From: Mauremys mutica
Lineage: Eukaryota; Chordata; Testudines; Geoemydidae
Direction of reading: 5' to 3'
DNA: 64,000 bases
NCBI RefSeq assembly: GCF_020497125.1
Contig: NC_059081.1
Coordinates: 12,885,105 to 12,949,104 of the forward strand
The notes under the pieces were generated by a model. It saw only the letters and a list, made by a program, of their open reading frames with translations, made no database searches and was not told the DNA's origin. The position numbers and the translations under genes were made by a program. Within the stretch, counting starts at the first letter, position 1, and the number at the start of each line of letters is the position of its first letter. Shown here piece after piece: positions 37,901-44,493 of the stretch.

Positions 37901-39068
37901 ATAGAGCTGGAAAGGACTGTGAAGGTCATTGAGTCCAGTCCCCTGCCATCACAGCAGGACCAAGTACCTTCCCTGACAGCTTTTGCCCCAAATCCCTAAA
38001 TGGCCCTCTCAAGGATTGAGCTCATAACCCTGGGTTTAGCAGGCCACTGCTCAAACCACTGAGCTATTCCCCCACCCCGAAGTGACTTCGCCAGGTGCAC
38101 TCAACAGGCCAGTGGTAGAGCTGGGAATGGACCCTAGGTGCCAGTAAAGTGTGCTATCCACCAGGCCACAGTCTTTCATTTGTGTATCACTATGGTTCTT
38201 TGGCATGATTTCCTGGGGGGAGAAAGCAGCAGTACAGCACACCAGACTGTAAAAAGGGAAAGTTTTGGGAAGATGAACTGTTCCAGTAAAGTCATTTCTT
38301 TTCTGCACAGAGAGGCATCGTGCTCCAGGGGATGCGGCACAGGGATGGGTGTCAGGAGACCTGGGTTCTATCTGAGCTCTGCAGTCGACCTGCTGTATGA
38401 CTTTGGGCAAGTCACTTCACCTCTCTGAGCCTATTCTGCTATCCACCTTTTGAAGGCTCCAACCCCCCTAGACAAAGCAGATGAAAGAGGACTAAGGGAG
38501 TTGAGCACCTAACTCCCTAAGCTCCTTTAAAAATCTCCCCCTTAGGTTATAAACTTTGCATCAGTTTTGCTAGGAGTCTAGATAATGCCTAGCACAGTGA
38601 GAGGCCCCATCTCAGCTGGGGGCTCTACGTGTTCTTGTAAAACAAATATTAAGTAATAATTAGAATGGCAGCAGTTATAACCCAGTAGTATCCATGATAC
38701 CGCTGTTTCCCGTGTACTTAGAATGGGAAATAATCGCAGTAACATTGAGACAATTCATCCCCAAAAGCACTGTAATCCTAGGCCTTCAAAATGCTGATTT
38801 CCCATGCCTCTCTCTCCTGACCCTCCAAACCTAATCCCAGATCATCTCGTTTCAGGGAATGCACTTTCTGTGCGACACCATCACAGAGTGTTGGGACCAT
38901 GACCCCGAGGCTCGCCTTACAGCCCACTGTGTGGCAGAGCGGTTCAATCTGATGGCACAAATGGACTGTGATGACATCCTCAACAACAATACAGACAATG
39001 AAGGCAGCAAAACAGCCCATCGAAGTGGGGAACATCAAGCCAGTGACGGGAATAGAAATACCCAGTGA
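13815..39068 (+). CDS. TGFBR2L: TGF-beta type II receptor-like Ser/Thr kinase receptor, diverged TGFBR2 paralog (6 exons, first exon not found)
   Basis: Join 13815-13965, 24003-24205, 31190-32004, 32778-32919, 35288-35415, 38856-39068; 549 residues plus stop, in frame throughout, all introns GT-AG. Type II TGF-beta receptors bind ligand at the cell surface and phosphorylate a type I receptor. Order: cysteine-rich ectodomain (the 12 cysteines seen in TGFBR2), one membrane segment ([20 protein letters not shown]), juxtamembrane region, then kinase beginning near [11 protein letters not shown]. Catalytic motifs are intact: glycine loop GKGQFAEV, lysine in [17 protein letters not shown] in [22 protein letters not shown]. 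Exon boundaries match TGFBR2 as I recall it, and length without exon 1 is about that of TGFBR2. Sequence differs throughout, so this is a paralog, not TGFBR2 itself. The upstream exon must end one base into a codon. The symbol is provisional ('TGFBR2-like'). It is convergent with OSBPL11. Confidence 0.93.
14004..14760 (+). mobile_element. Solo LTR of an endogenous retrovirus-like element, 757 bp
   Basis: Begins TGTGACGAAGT and ends ACTCCGTGACA (TG...CA ends, short inverted repeat), flanked by a perfect 5-bp duplication GTATG (13999-14003 and 14761-14765). A sense AATAAA lies at 14474-14479, as expected for an LTR polyadenylation site. It carries no coding region. It begins 38 bp after the splice donor of the receptor exon ending at 13965. 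Confidence 0.8.
14880..14905. repeat. (CT)n(CA)n microsatellite
   Basis: Short run of CT followed by CA dinucleotides. Confidence 0.85.
15325..15390 (+). mobile_element. CR1 3' tail fragment
   Basis: Contains atggtcccttctgacctcgg, the usual CR1 tail. Confidence 0.55.
15400..18385. other. Intron of the TGFBR2-like gene with MIR relics
   Basis: No additional exon seen. MIR-like fragments occur at about 16395-16525 (+; ccactgattttctgagtgac) and 17530-17700 (-; tggtctcctgactcccattc). Confidence 0.5.
18390..18566 (-). mobile_element. Cry I-type tRNA-derived SINE
   Basis: On the - strand it starts with a tRNA-like head (ggatagctcagtggtttgag) and runs to a CR1-like 3' end (ctggaagggacctcg region). 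Copies at 37630, 37891 and 39241. This SINE supports a cryptodire turtle source. Confidence 0.85.
18985..19100 (+). mobile_element. CR1/L3-like repeat fragment
   Basis: Contains agccatctggatcagaccaa and cctgtcttttgacagtagcc, a common LINE-derived segment in sauropsids. Confidence 0.5.
19442..19750. mobile_element. Non-autonomous hAT element, 309 bp, perfect TSD
   Basis: Terminal inverted repeats CAGGGGTAGGCAACC and GGTTGCTGACCCCTG; perfect 8-bp target duplication AACTAGAG at 19434-19441 and 19751-19758. Confidence 0.93.
20600..21110. other. Possible decayed LTR-like repeat in intron
   Basis: Features such as caggatttattctgcagcaa resemble repeats I have seen in turtle LTR elements, but no ends or target duplication were found. 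The open frame at 20739-21113 is not recognisable as a protein. Confidence 0.2.
21116..21526. mobile_element. Non-autonomous hAT element, 411 bp
   Basis: Inverted ends CAGGGGTGGCCAACCTG and CAGGTTGGCCACCCCTG. Flanks ccttaagt and ggttaagt agree at 6 of 8 positions. GC-rich interior. Confidence 0.88.
21939..22555. mobile_element. Non-autonomous hAT-like element, 617 bp
   Basis: Ends TAGGGCTGTCAA and ...CAACAGCCCTA; 8-bp flanks GTTACAAG (21931-21938) and ATTACAAG (22556-22563) with one mismatch. The AT-rich interior has subterminal 'attaatcacaattaatcgc' repeats at both ends. Confidence 0.88.
23439..23844. mobile_element. Non-autonomous hAT (Charlie-like) element, 406 bp
   Basis: Inverted ends CAGTGGTTTTCAACC and GGTTGAGAGCTATTG; flanks TTTTACAC and CTCTACAC agree at 6 of 8 positions. 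Confidence 0.85.
24003..24205 (+). CDS. TGFBR2L: TGFBR2-like exon, second half of ectodomain
   Basis: Acceptor ttgcatattttcag and donor gtgagt. It completes the split Trp codon and reads [16 protein letters not shown], then SRCIM, YICGC and [15 protein letters not shown]. The pattern LCHNP...RCIM...CGC...ECND matches the second half of the TGFBR2 ectodomain (VCHDP...KCIM...CSC...ECND). Two N-glycosylation sequons are visible (NTS and NHT). The exon ends one base into a Gly codon completed by the next exon. Confidence 0.93.
24330..24490 (-). mobile_element. CR1 LINE fragment
   Basis: Contains gagatggagaatccaccatt, the - strand form of the CR1 ORF2 end. Confidence 0.65.
25275..25516. repeat. 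Long foldback (inverted) interspersed repeat
   Basis: Arms 25312-25407 and 25420-25515 are inverted copies of each other (about 96 bp, two or so mismatches) around a 12-base spacer. The unit is the 'tagactaacagacgttttgc' repeat family, with its outer end (gtagccgtgttagtctgg) present only on the left. Confidence 0.88.
25525..26150 (-). mobile_element. CR1 LINE, reverse transcriptase fragment
   Basis: The - strand reads [40 protein letters not shown] and, after a frameshift near 25770, [20 protein letters not shown], the RT and following region of CR1 ORF2. The catalytic FADD motif reads FTGD, so the copy is dead. Confidence 0.9.
26150..27780. other. Intron of the TGFBR2-like gene, nothing recognised
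   Basis: AT-rich sequence without recognisable exons or complete repeats. Confidence 0.4.
27785..29893 (+). mobile_element. PIF/Harbinger-like DNA transposon, 2.1 kb, decayed
   Basis: Flanked by a TAA/TAA 3-bp duplication (27782-27784, 29894-29896). Ends GGCCTGGTCTACACTAC and, inverted, GGGTATGTCTGCACTAC agree at 12 of 17 positions, matching Harbinger rules (TWA target, GG start). It contains an ORF remnant with a Myb/SANT-like DNA-binding domain (28176-28448). No transposase was recognised. The interior right half holds several diverged copies of 'ggcagacggtgcaaaatgac'. Confidence 0.85.
28176..28448 (+). pseudogene. Remnant of transposon-encoded Myb/SANT-like domain protein
   Basis: Reads [40 protein letters not shown] and [13 protein letters not shown] before stopping at 28446-28448. 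This resembles the trihelix/SANT-like domain of proteins abundant in turtle and crocodile genomes. The ATG at 28147, where the family usually starts, is out of frame, and the C-terminal half of the domain is scrambled. Confidence 0.75.
30455..30672 (+). repeat. Near-complete MIR/CORE-SINE
   Basis: From agcaagcgtggcctagtaga through the core to ctatataagaactcaacatt, the L2-like tail. The best-preserved MIR in the window. Confidence 0.8.
30709..30836 (+). mobile_element. Short hAT-like MITE, 128 bp, copy 2 of 3
   Basis: Starts cataggtactggaac and ends gttccagcacccctg (inverted). Flanks TACAACAG and TAAGACAG agree at 6 of 8 positions. Confidence 0.75.
31190..32004 (+). CDS. TGFBR2L: TGFBR2-like exon, transmembrane segment and most of the kinase
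   Basis: Acceptor cattttcctttctacag and donor gtgagt. This 815-bp exon is equivalent to the large exon of TGFBR2. It encodes the membrane span with SLLPP as in TGFBR2, a basic stop-transfer stretch, an acidic juxtamembrane linker, the glycine loop, the ATP-binding Lys (VAVKIF), the catalytic loop HRDIKSTN and the DFG motif, ending FANSGQ. The position I align with TGFBR2 Ser409 is Thr and the Ser416 position is kept (ANSG). No clear counterpart of juxtamembrane Ser213 is seen. Confidence 0.95.
32095..32142. repeat. Tandem duplication, about 25 bp x 2
   Basis: aaaaccacatgctgccaaat occurs twice, back to back, in the short intron after the large receptor exon. Confidence 0.8.
32778..32919 (+). 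CDS. TGFBR2L: TGFBR2-like exon, activation segment and APE motif
   Basis: Acceptor ttttttttggctag, donor gtagga. It encodes [20 protein letters not shown], then [16 protein letters not shown], the P+1 loop and F-helix region of the kinase, nearly identical to TGFBR2. It ends one base into a Glu codon. Confidence 0.94.
32920..35287. other. Receptor intron, no further exon recognised
   Basis: A C-rich tract lies near 34100-34270. Open frames here show no known domain. Confidence 0.4.
35288..35415 (+). CDS. TGFBR2L: TGFBR2-like exon, kinase C-lobe
   Basis: Acceptor cacctag, donor gtaaat. It encodes [20 protein letters not shown], then [15 protein letters not shown], aligned with the PPFGSKVREHPCVES and [15 protein letters not shown] segments of TGFBR2. 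The frame agrees with both neighbouring exons. Confidence 0.94.
37630..37814 (-). mobile_element. Cry I-type SINE with CR1-like tail
   Basis: The - strand tRNA-like head is at the right end. The 3' end reads (on +) tcatagactatcagggttgg, identical in style to the CR1 3' terminus at 61445. Confidence 0.88.
37891..38078 (-). mobile_element. Cry I-type SINE, second adjacent copy
   Basis: Same orientation and structure as the copy ending at 37814, about 75 bp away, but more diverged, so probably an independent older insertion. Confidence 0.85.
38085..38435. repeat. Two MIR fragments in opposite orientation
   Basis: A - strand piece (about 38085-38170, tagagctgggaatggaccct) and a + strand piece (about 38305-38435, tatgactttgggcaagtcac). 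Confidence 0.6.
38856..39068 (+). CDS. TGFBR2L: TGFBR2-like terminal coding exon
   Basis: Acceptor atctcgtttcag. It encodes [20 protein letters not shown], then [10 protein letters not shown], the end of the kinase C-lobe as in TGFBR2, followed by an Asn/Asp/Ser-rich tail ending GNRNTQ and a TGA at 39066-39068. The tail is longer than and unlike the human TGFBR2 tail. Confidence 0.94.
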   Translation, partial: GMHFLCDTITECWDHDPEARLTAHCVAERFNLMAQMDCDDILNNNTDNEGSKTAHRSGEHQASDGNRNTQ

Positions 39069-39137
39069 CAGGAAGAAATGAAAGCCTCGTATCAAAAAGA
39101 AACAAGGAAATTAAAGACAAGCACGTGGCTCTAAAAA

Positions 39138-39143
39138 AATAAA
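39138..39143 (+). promoter_or_regulatory. Candidate polyadenylation signal of the TGFBR2-like gene
   Basis: AATAAA 70 bp after the stop codon. It would give a very short 3' UTR. A longer UTR running through the SINE at 39241 cannot be excluded. Confidence 0.4.
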
Positions 39144-39240
39144 TTTAAAAAAAACCCCTCAATTCATTTTCCTAAAATGAACTAAGAGCTAGTTTATAAC
39201 TTATTTATCAGACCTTTCATCCCGTAAGTACAAAGCAAAG

Positions 39241-39422
39241 GGGGAGGGATAGCTCAGTGGTTTGAGCATTGGCCTGCTAAACCCAGGGCTGTGAGTTCAA
39301 TCTTGAGGGGACCATTTAGGAAACTGGGGCAAAAAACTGTCTGGGGATTGGTCCTGCTTTGAACAGGGGGTTGGACTAGATGACCTCCTGAGGGCCCTTC
39401 CAACCCTGATATTCTATGATTC
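39241..39422 (+). mobile_element. Cry I-type SINE, near full length
   Basis: Head ggatagctcagtggtttgag resembles a tRNA A box region and gagttcaatcttgag a B box. The tail ggacctcctgagggcccttc... ends tattctatgattc. Sits just after the receptor stop codon. Confidence 0.9.
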
Positions 39423-42400
39423 AAAGTGCCCTGGGATCAATACTTTGGTTAAAGTGCCACATTGTATAGAAATTGATTATTTTGTACTTAAGTGTACAAT
39501 GTTAACACATTTTCTTTAGTATTTTAAAATGAATGTTTAACCTTTATTAATAAGACCTGGATTCCACCTCTATCCCTTTCAGTTTAGTTCTTTTCATGTT
39601 CATTCTTGCACCACTGAGCCTTACCCCTAATTTTCTAGCCTATAAACCTCAGATGTTAGACAGGAGCTTATTAAAACAGGCATTGTCTCTGATTAACCAT
39701 TCAGAGATCAGCCAGCCCTTTTTATAGTGCAATGAGACACCTGAAATTAGATTAGCAAAAGCCTGACTAGCTTTAACACCAAACACTTTTTTCCTCAATG
39801 TATAATGCCTGGGAATGCTTGACTTTTCCAGCTGTGTTTTAAGAGTACAAAATTATTTGGCTAAAAAAAGAACATGACCAATTCAGAGGATGTGGTTCCA
39901 CTCTAAACCGCACTTATGCAGAATGTCAGCTAAGTATTAATTTCAAGTCCCATGTCTCCTGACTCCCAGCTATCTTCTAAATCAAACTAATGAGGATATA
40001 TTGTAACAGCACATGCGCTTTAACAGTGATATTGGCAAGATGACAGGGAAGGTCTAGTTCACCACATAGATCGTTTCCCTCTCCACCTTCTGTGATCTAA
40101 GGGTCAAGTGGCAAATGACATGAAGGTTAGGTAGGGCCTGGACCTTCCTTTCCAATTACAGCAGTTGGGCTCCTCCCCTCTACTGGAAAGGCTCTTAGCT
40201 GAATGGCAGAAGATAAGGTAAGTCACGCCCCACTTCCAGCCTCTTCACATTGACCCAAACCCTGCTCCACTCCCTCACACACTCCCATGCCCAGCTAGGA
40301 CGGAAAGGCAATGAGAAGAGTGTGGCTCTGCTCAGCAAGAAAGCCTACAAGCTCCTGCACAATAAAGTCATCTCCACAATGGCAGTGTATGTGGTAGCAT
40401 TCGGAGGGGCACGTTGCCCGTAAGTCTGCAACTGCATGGATCTACCGTACAGGTAAGGGGAAGGGTGGGAGAGCGCAGCACAATGGCTGTGCAGGATTTT
40501 GCAATTTTTGATATTGGGAGGGATTCAGTATAAAGACTCCTGACTCTGGATTTGCAGTGGATTGCTTCACTGGAGTGTGACCCAATTTAAAACTGCTCCT
40601 CCTCCTAGATCCTCCCAGCTTTGTTTCCATCTCTCTCTCAGGTTGTTACATAGGGCAAAGGAGAGAGGCTGCATGAGTATAGATGTGGGTGTTACAGAAG
40701 CATCAATTCTAGGGAATGTTTTTTTATTGAAAAGCTTTGCTAGGTATTCTGGTGGGCACCTATTTTAAACCTCCATCTCATAGCCCCTGGCCAGGAACTG
40801 TGTTTCAATCCTCTCCCCTGACTGCTCTCTACCTCCTCCTGCTGCTTGGGACTTGGGGTTTTTTCCAAGCGGCTCTCTGCACTTGGAACAGCTTCTCTTC
40901 TCCCATTTACCAGGAGCATCCTCCCTTTCCCCCAGCCAACCCCTCACCTCACTTCTTTCAGCCACTAATCACAACCCACTTCCTCTCTTACCACCGATTA
41001 TACACAGAGAGCAAGACAGCCATCTACAGCATACGCATAGGAAAGAAAAGGTGAAACTGCCACTCCCACATCTGCAGGTGGCTAACGTGATTTCTGCACT
41101 AAGTTTTAAAGCACCAAGTCTGAAATTGACACTATGCTGAAGAAACAGTGCAACTCACAGAATAAGTATAAACTTAAGATGCTTCCAAAAGCATCCTGAA
41201 TGCTCTCTCACAAGGGGAGCTGTATCCACCAAAGTGTGGGGGGAAGGAGAACATTGTAAGCAAGAGTAAAGCCTACTTATCGTATCCCAGGGTTGAAGTC
41301 CAATTCCTTTGTAAAGGGAGTATACGTAGTCTGTGGGTGATATTGTAAAGAGCACGTTGAGGGGAGGGGGAGAATTTTGCCTGAAAACAGGAACTCTGCT
41401 ATTTTTATGCCACTTTGTTTTCAAGAAAACAAACAGGAAAAAAAGAAGTGAAACCAAAGTTTTCAAGCTTCGGTGCCTGAAGTCAGGCATCTGAGTAAAG
41501 TGGAATGCTCAGCACCCGGCGCTTTCACTGAGTTAATGAGTTGTGGGCACTCGGCACCTCTGAAAACAAGGTCACTTATTTAAGCGCTCAAATTCATATT
41601 TAGGCACAGAAGCAGCTTAGGAAAAGTTTTTATCAATAATCACACAAAGTATGGTTTCCATATATCTGCACTTGCTTAGGGGGCATCTATTCTCCTTGGC
41701 CAATTATCTAGCAAGTTTGTACTTCTGATCAGTAAGTACCTTTAAAGATTACCATCCCACTGATATTTCACTGGCTACTTAAGAAAGTTGTGACTGTCAC
41801 TTTCTATTTAGTCCCGATTTTCCAGGAATAGCTGAAACTAAACATTTGTGTTTAGTTATATTGCTGTGTCTGCTTTCAGATTGAAAATGGTTGTTTCTAT
41901 TGAGTTTGTCCAAATGTTTCACTGAAATACTTCTAACGGTCCAGGAAAGAAACACTGACACATGAAAAATAGTATGTAGACACCTGATTCGTCACCTTCA
42001 ATGTCAATGGGAATTTTGCCATTGACTTAAACAAGTGCAAGATCGAGCCCCACCAGAAAGAGGAAGGAAGGAACATAGGCCCAAATCTTGCATTGTGCAG
42101 GGCCCCAACAGGGCTCAAATAGCTGGGGACAATACAGTTGGGTAAAGGATAAAGTTTCAGCATTCACTTTGATTTCTGTGCTTCTGTGGATTTAACAAAC
42201 AGACCCTTGCACACAATTAACATATTAAGCCTGTTATTAATAGGCTCTCTCTATATTCCTTTAAGATGGATTCATAGATGGAGCAGTAAAGGTATACACT
42301 GACAATAAGCACAGCCTGTCAATTGAAAATCCTAAGTGAATCGTTAAAAAAATCATTAATACCAACAGATATTCTGTTTTCTTTACATCTTGGCTAGTAT

Positions 42401-42799
42401 AAAGTGTTCATTTTTATAATAATGATTAGTCAAAATTATAGCAAGATTGCCTTTAAAATAAATTGAGATTTATTTTTCAAACATAAGGGCACTACAGGGA
42501 ACTAAGCCAGTAGTTTCAGTTTTTAATGTTACTCCTGCTCTGAATTTAAGACACGCTAAACAATTTATTTAAAAAATTGTAAGGAAAAATAGAGGGTATT
42601 CTATACAAAGTTAGAAGCATATAGTTTACACAGGGCCTAAACTGCACACCCTTCTTGAGAAGAAAGTTACTCTTACAGGTACTGGTGGTCAGATACTACA
42701 GCTTGGGGAGGCCGTGGAAATATGGATAGAGACATGAAAAAATGATGTACGTACAATATTCATCCTAATCACCTGGACTCTGGGAAAACAGACAAAACA
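39423..42799. other. Intergenic region between the two convergent genes
   Basis: No recognised gene. One exon-like segment at about 40294-40419 is described under findings. The rest is ordinary AT-rich DNA. Confidence 0.4.
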
Positions 42800-44415
42800 A
42801 GCTAATCATTTTTTAGTTTTATTTCCCCCCCCCATTTTTCCTCACACATGGACTATGAGTTATATTCAGACCTCAGTGCATTTCACAGCAAAATGTACAA
42901 GGGAATCAAAGTAGCTGTGCATAAACCCCAATTTTTTTTTCTTTTTTGCACAATTTACAGTTTTTTGTTGAATGTTAAACATGGTTATTGAAATTCTCTT
43001 TGATGCCTTCTTACATTCTTATGCCTTCAATGGAAAACATCTTACCAGATCACACAGTTATGAGTTCTCACTATGATGGAACAGGTCAAGCCATTTACAA
43101 CGGCTGGTGAGTGGCAGATAATGTTATATACACTGATTGGAAGACTACATCAGAAGAAAAAACAGAGTAAGGCACCACTCTTGGAAAATTAAGGTAGCTT
43201 GTAGTAACAATAATGAAAGACAATCAGTACTATTCTTAATTGCCAGCAATTCTTAGACTTCAATAAAATACTTAACACTATAAAAAATGAAGGATGTTTG
43301 TACCTGAATACAGTTTCCTGATATCTGATTGTATGTATATTAAAACAAAGTCTCCAGCAAAATAAGCCTTTTCATGTACTATGAAAAAACTAAACCACAG
43401 TCCATATGTTCAATGGTCACATTTAACTGCTTTGTTTTTTTGTTCTGAACAAATATACAAAGGAGAAAAATCAAACCAATCCAATGGACAGCATGTAACA
43501 CTGGCACTTCACCTTCAAGATGATCACATGCACGGAGATGAAGAAATTAATACAACAGTTGTTTTATGGTTGCTGTTCAGTTTGAAAGCCTTAGTCCTTG
43601 GGGGAAAAAAGGCTTAACTTCCTTACATTTGCAATGTGAATAAATCTTAAACAGTCACTCAGAAAGTGAGATTTAATAAAATTAGGAGCTGAAAAAAGTG
43701 TTCTGAATTATTCTTCCAATTCAATTCTTTCAAGTATACTAAAATGTTTCAGAGGAAAAATGTCTCCATGGTTACAATTCCAATCAATTTTATAAATCCT
43801 TAAAAAAAAGGTAGTCTCTACTTAGCTTCCATATCCCACCGATGCATGCACACATTCTTTCTGAAGGAAAAAAGTCTTGTCAAATCCAGATGATTCTTAA
43901 CACTGATTCCAGGTGCAACTTCTGAAACCTCCTCCAGTTTTCTGTCAGGAGATTAATCACTGGGTATACAAGCAGCAAACACTTTTTTTTGTTTACATGG
44001 GTACTGAGTATTTCACAATTATTAAACAGAGCTCAGTGCACAGATTCTCAAAAAAGGCTCACGTCACTCCAAAGTTAAAGCCATTGAGGCAACAACATTT
44101 CATCTGACTGCTGCTGTTCAGGAAGTCAAATGGTTTATATCTTAGGCAGCTTGCAGCAGGACCTGCTTAAAAGAACACATTCCATAATTCAGATAAAATC
44201 TTTTGGTTCATACAAAAACAAGTTGGTGAACATACCTGGCAAGGTGGGCTCTACACCTTTGATTATGTGTAACCTTTAAAGTGCCCTAGTATTTTATTCC
44301 TTTACGCTCATCTGAATTTGTGCAATTATAAAAACAGGAGACACAGTGTTATTTACTGTGTTTTGAGAGTGATAGAGATTAGATAAACAGAGGAACTCAT
44401 CCTGAAGAGTCTTAT
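42800..44415 (-). other. OSBPL11: Putative OSBPL11 3' untranslated region
   Basis: AT-rich sequence almost free of recognisable repeats follows the stop codon. On the - strand AATAAA occurs at 44298-44293, 42823-42818, 42569-42564 and 42474-42469. I place the end near 42800 using the second site, but the later ones are possible. Open frames inside this stretch on the + strand look like chance. Confidence 0.45.
42818..42823 (-). promoter_or_regulatory. Candidate OSBPL11 polyadenylation signal
   Basis: AATAAA on the - strand about 1.6 kb after the OSBPL11 stop. Alternatives are 42564-42569, 42469-42474 and a very early one at 44293-44298. Confidence 0.35.
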
Positions 44416-44493
44416 CTAGTTAGTGTCCATTTGCTGAGTCTGTATGGTGGGGACTGTTTTCCAAAGGGGGTTATAATACACCCAGCCATCTCC
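44416..44493 (-). CDS. OSBPL11: OSBPL11 terminal coding exon
   Basis: Acceptor tccatttgaattgcag. It encodes [18 protein letters not shown], a short tail ending MDTN, and TAG at 44418-44416. Human ORP11 ends similarly (GDGWVYHKPLWK). Confidence 0.93.
   Translation of the reverse strand, partial: GDGWVYYNPLWKTVPTIQTQQMDTN

Noticed and set aside
43381..43617. 78-residue open frame on the + strand
   Set aside because: It lies antisense to the likely OSBPL11 3' UTR and shows no domain.
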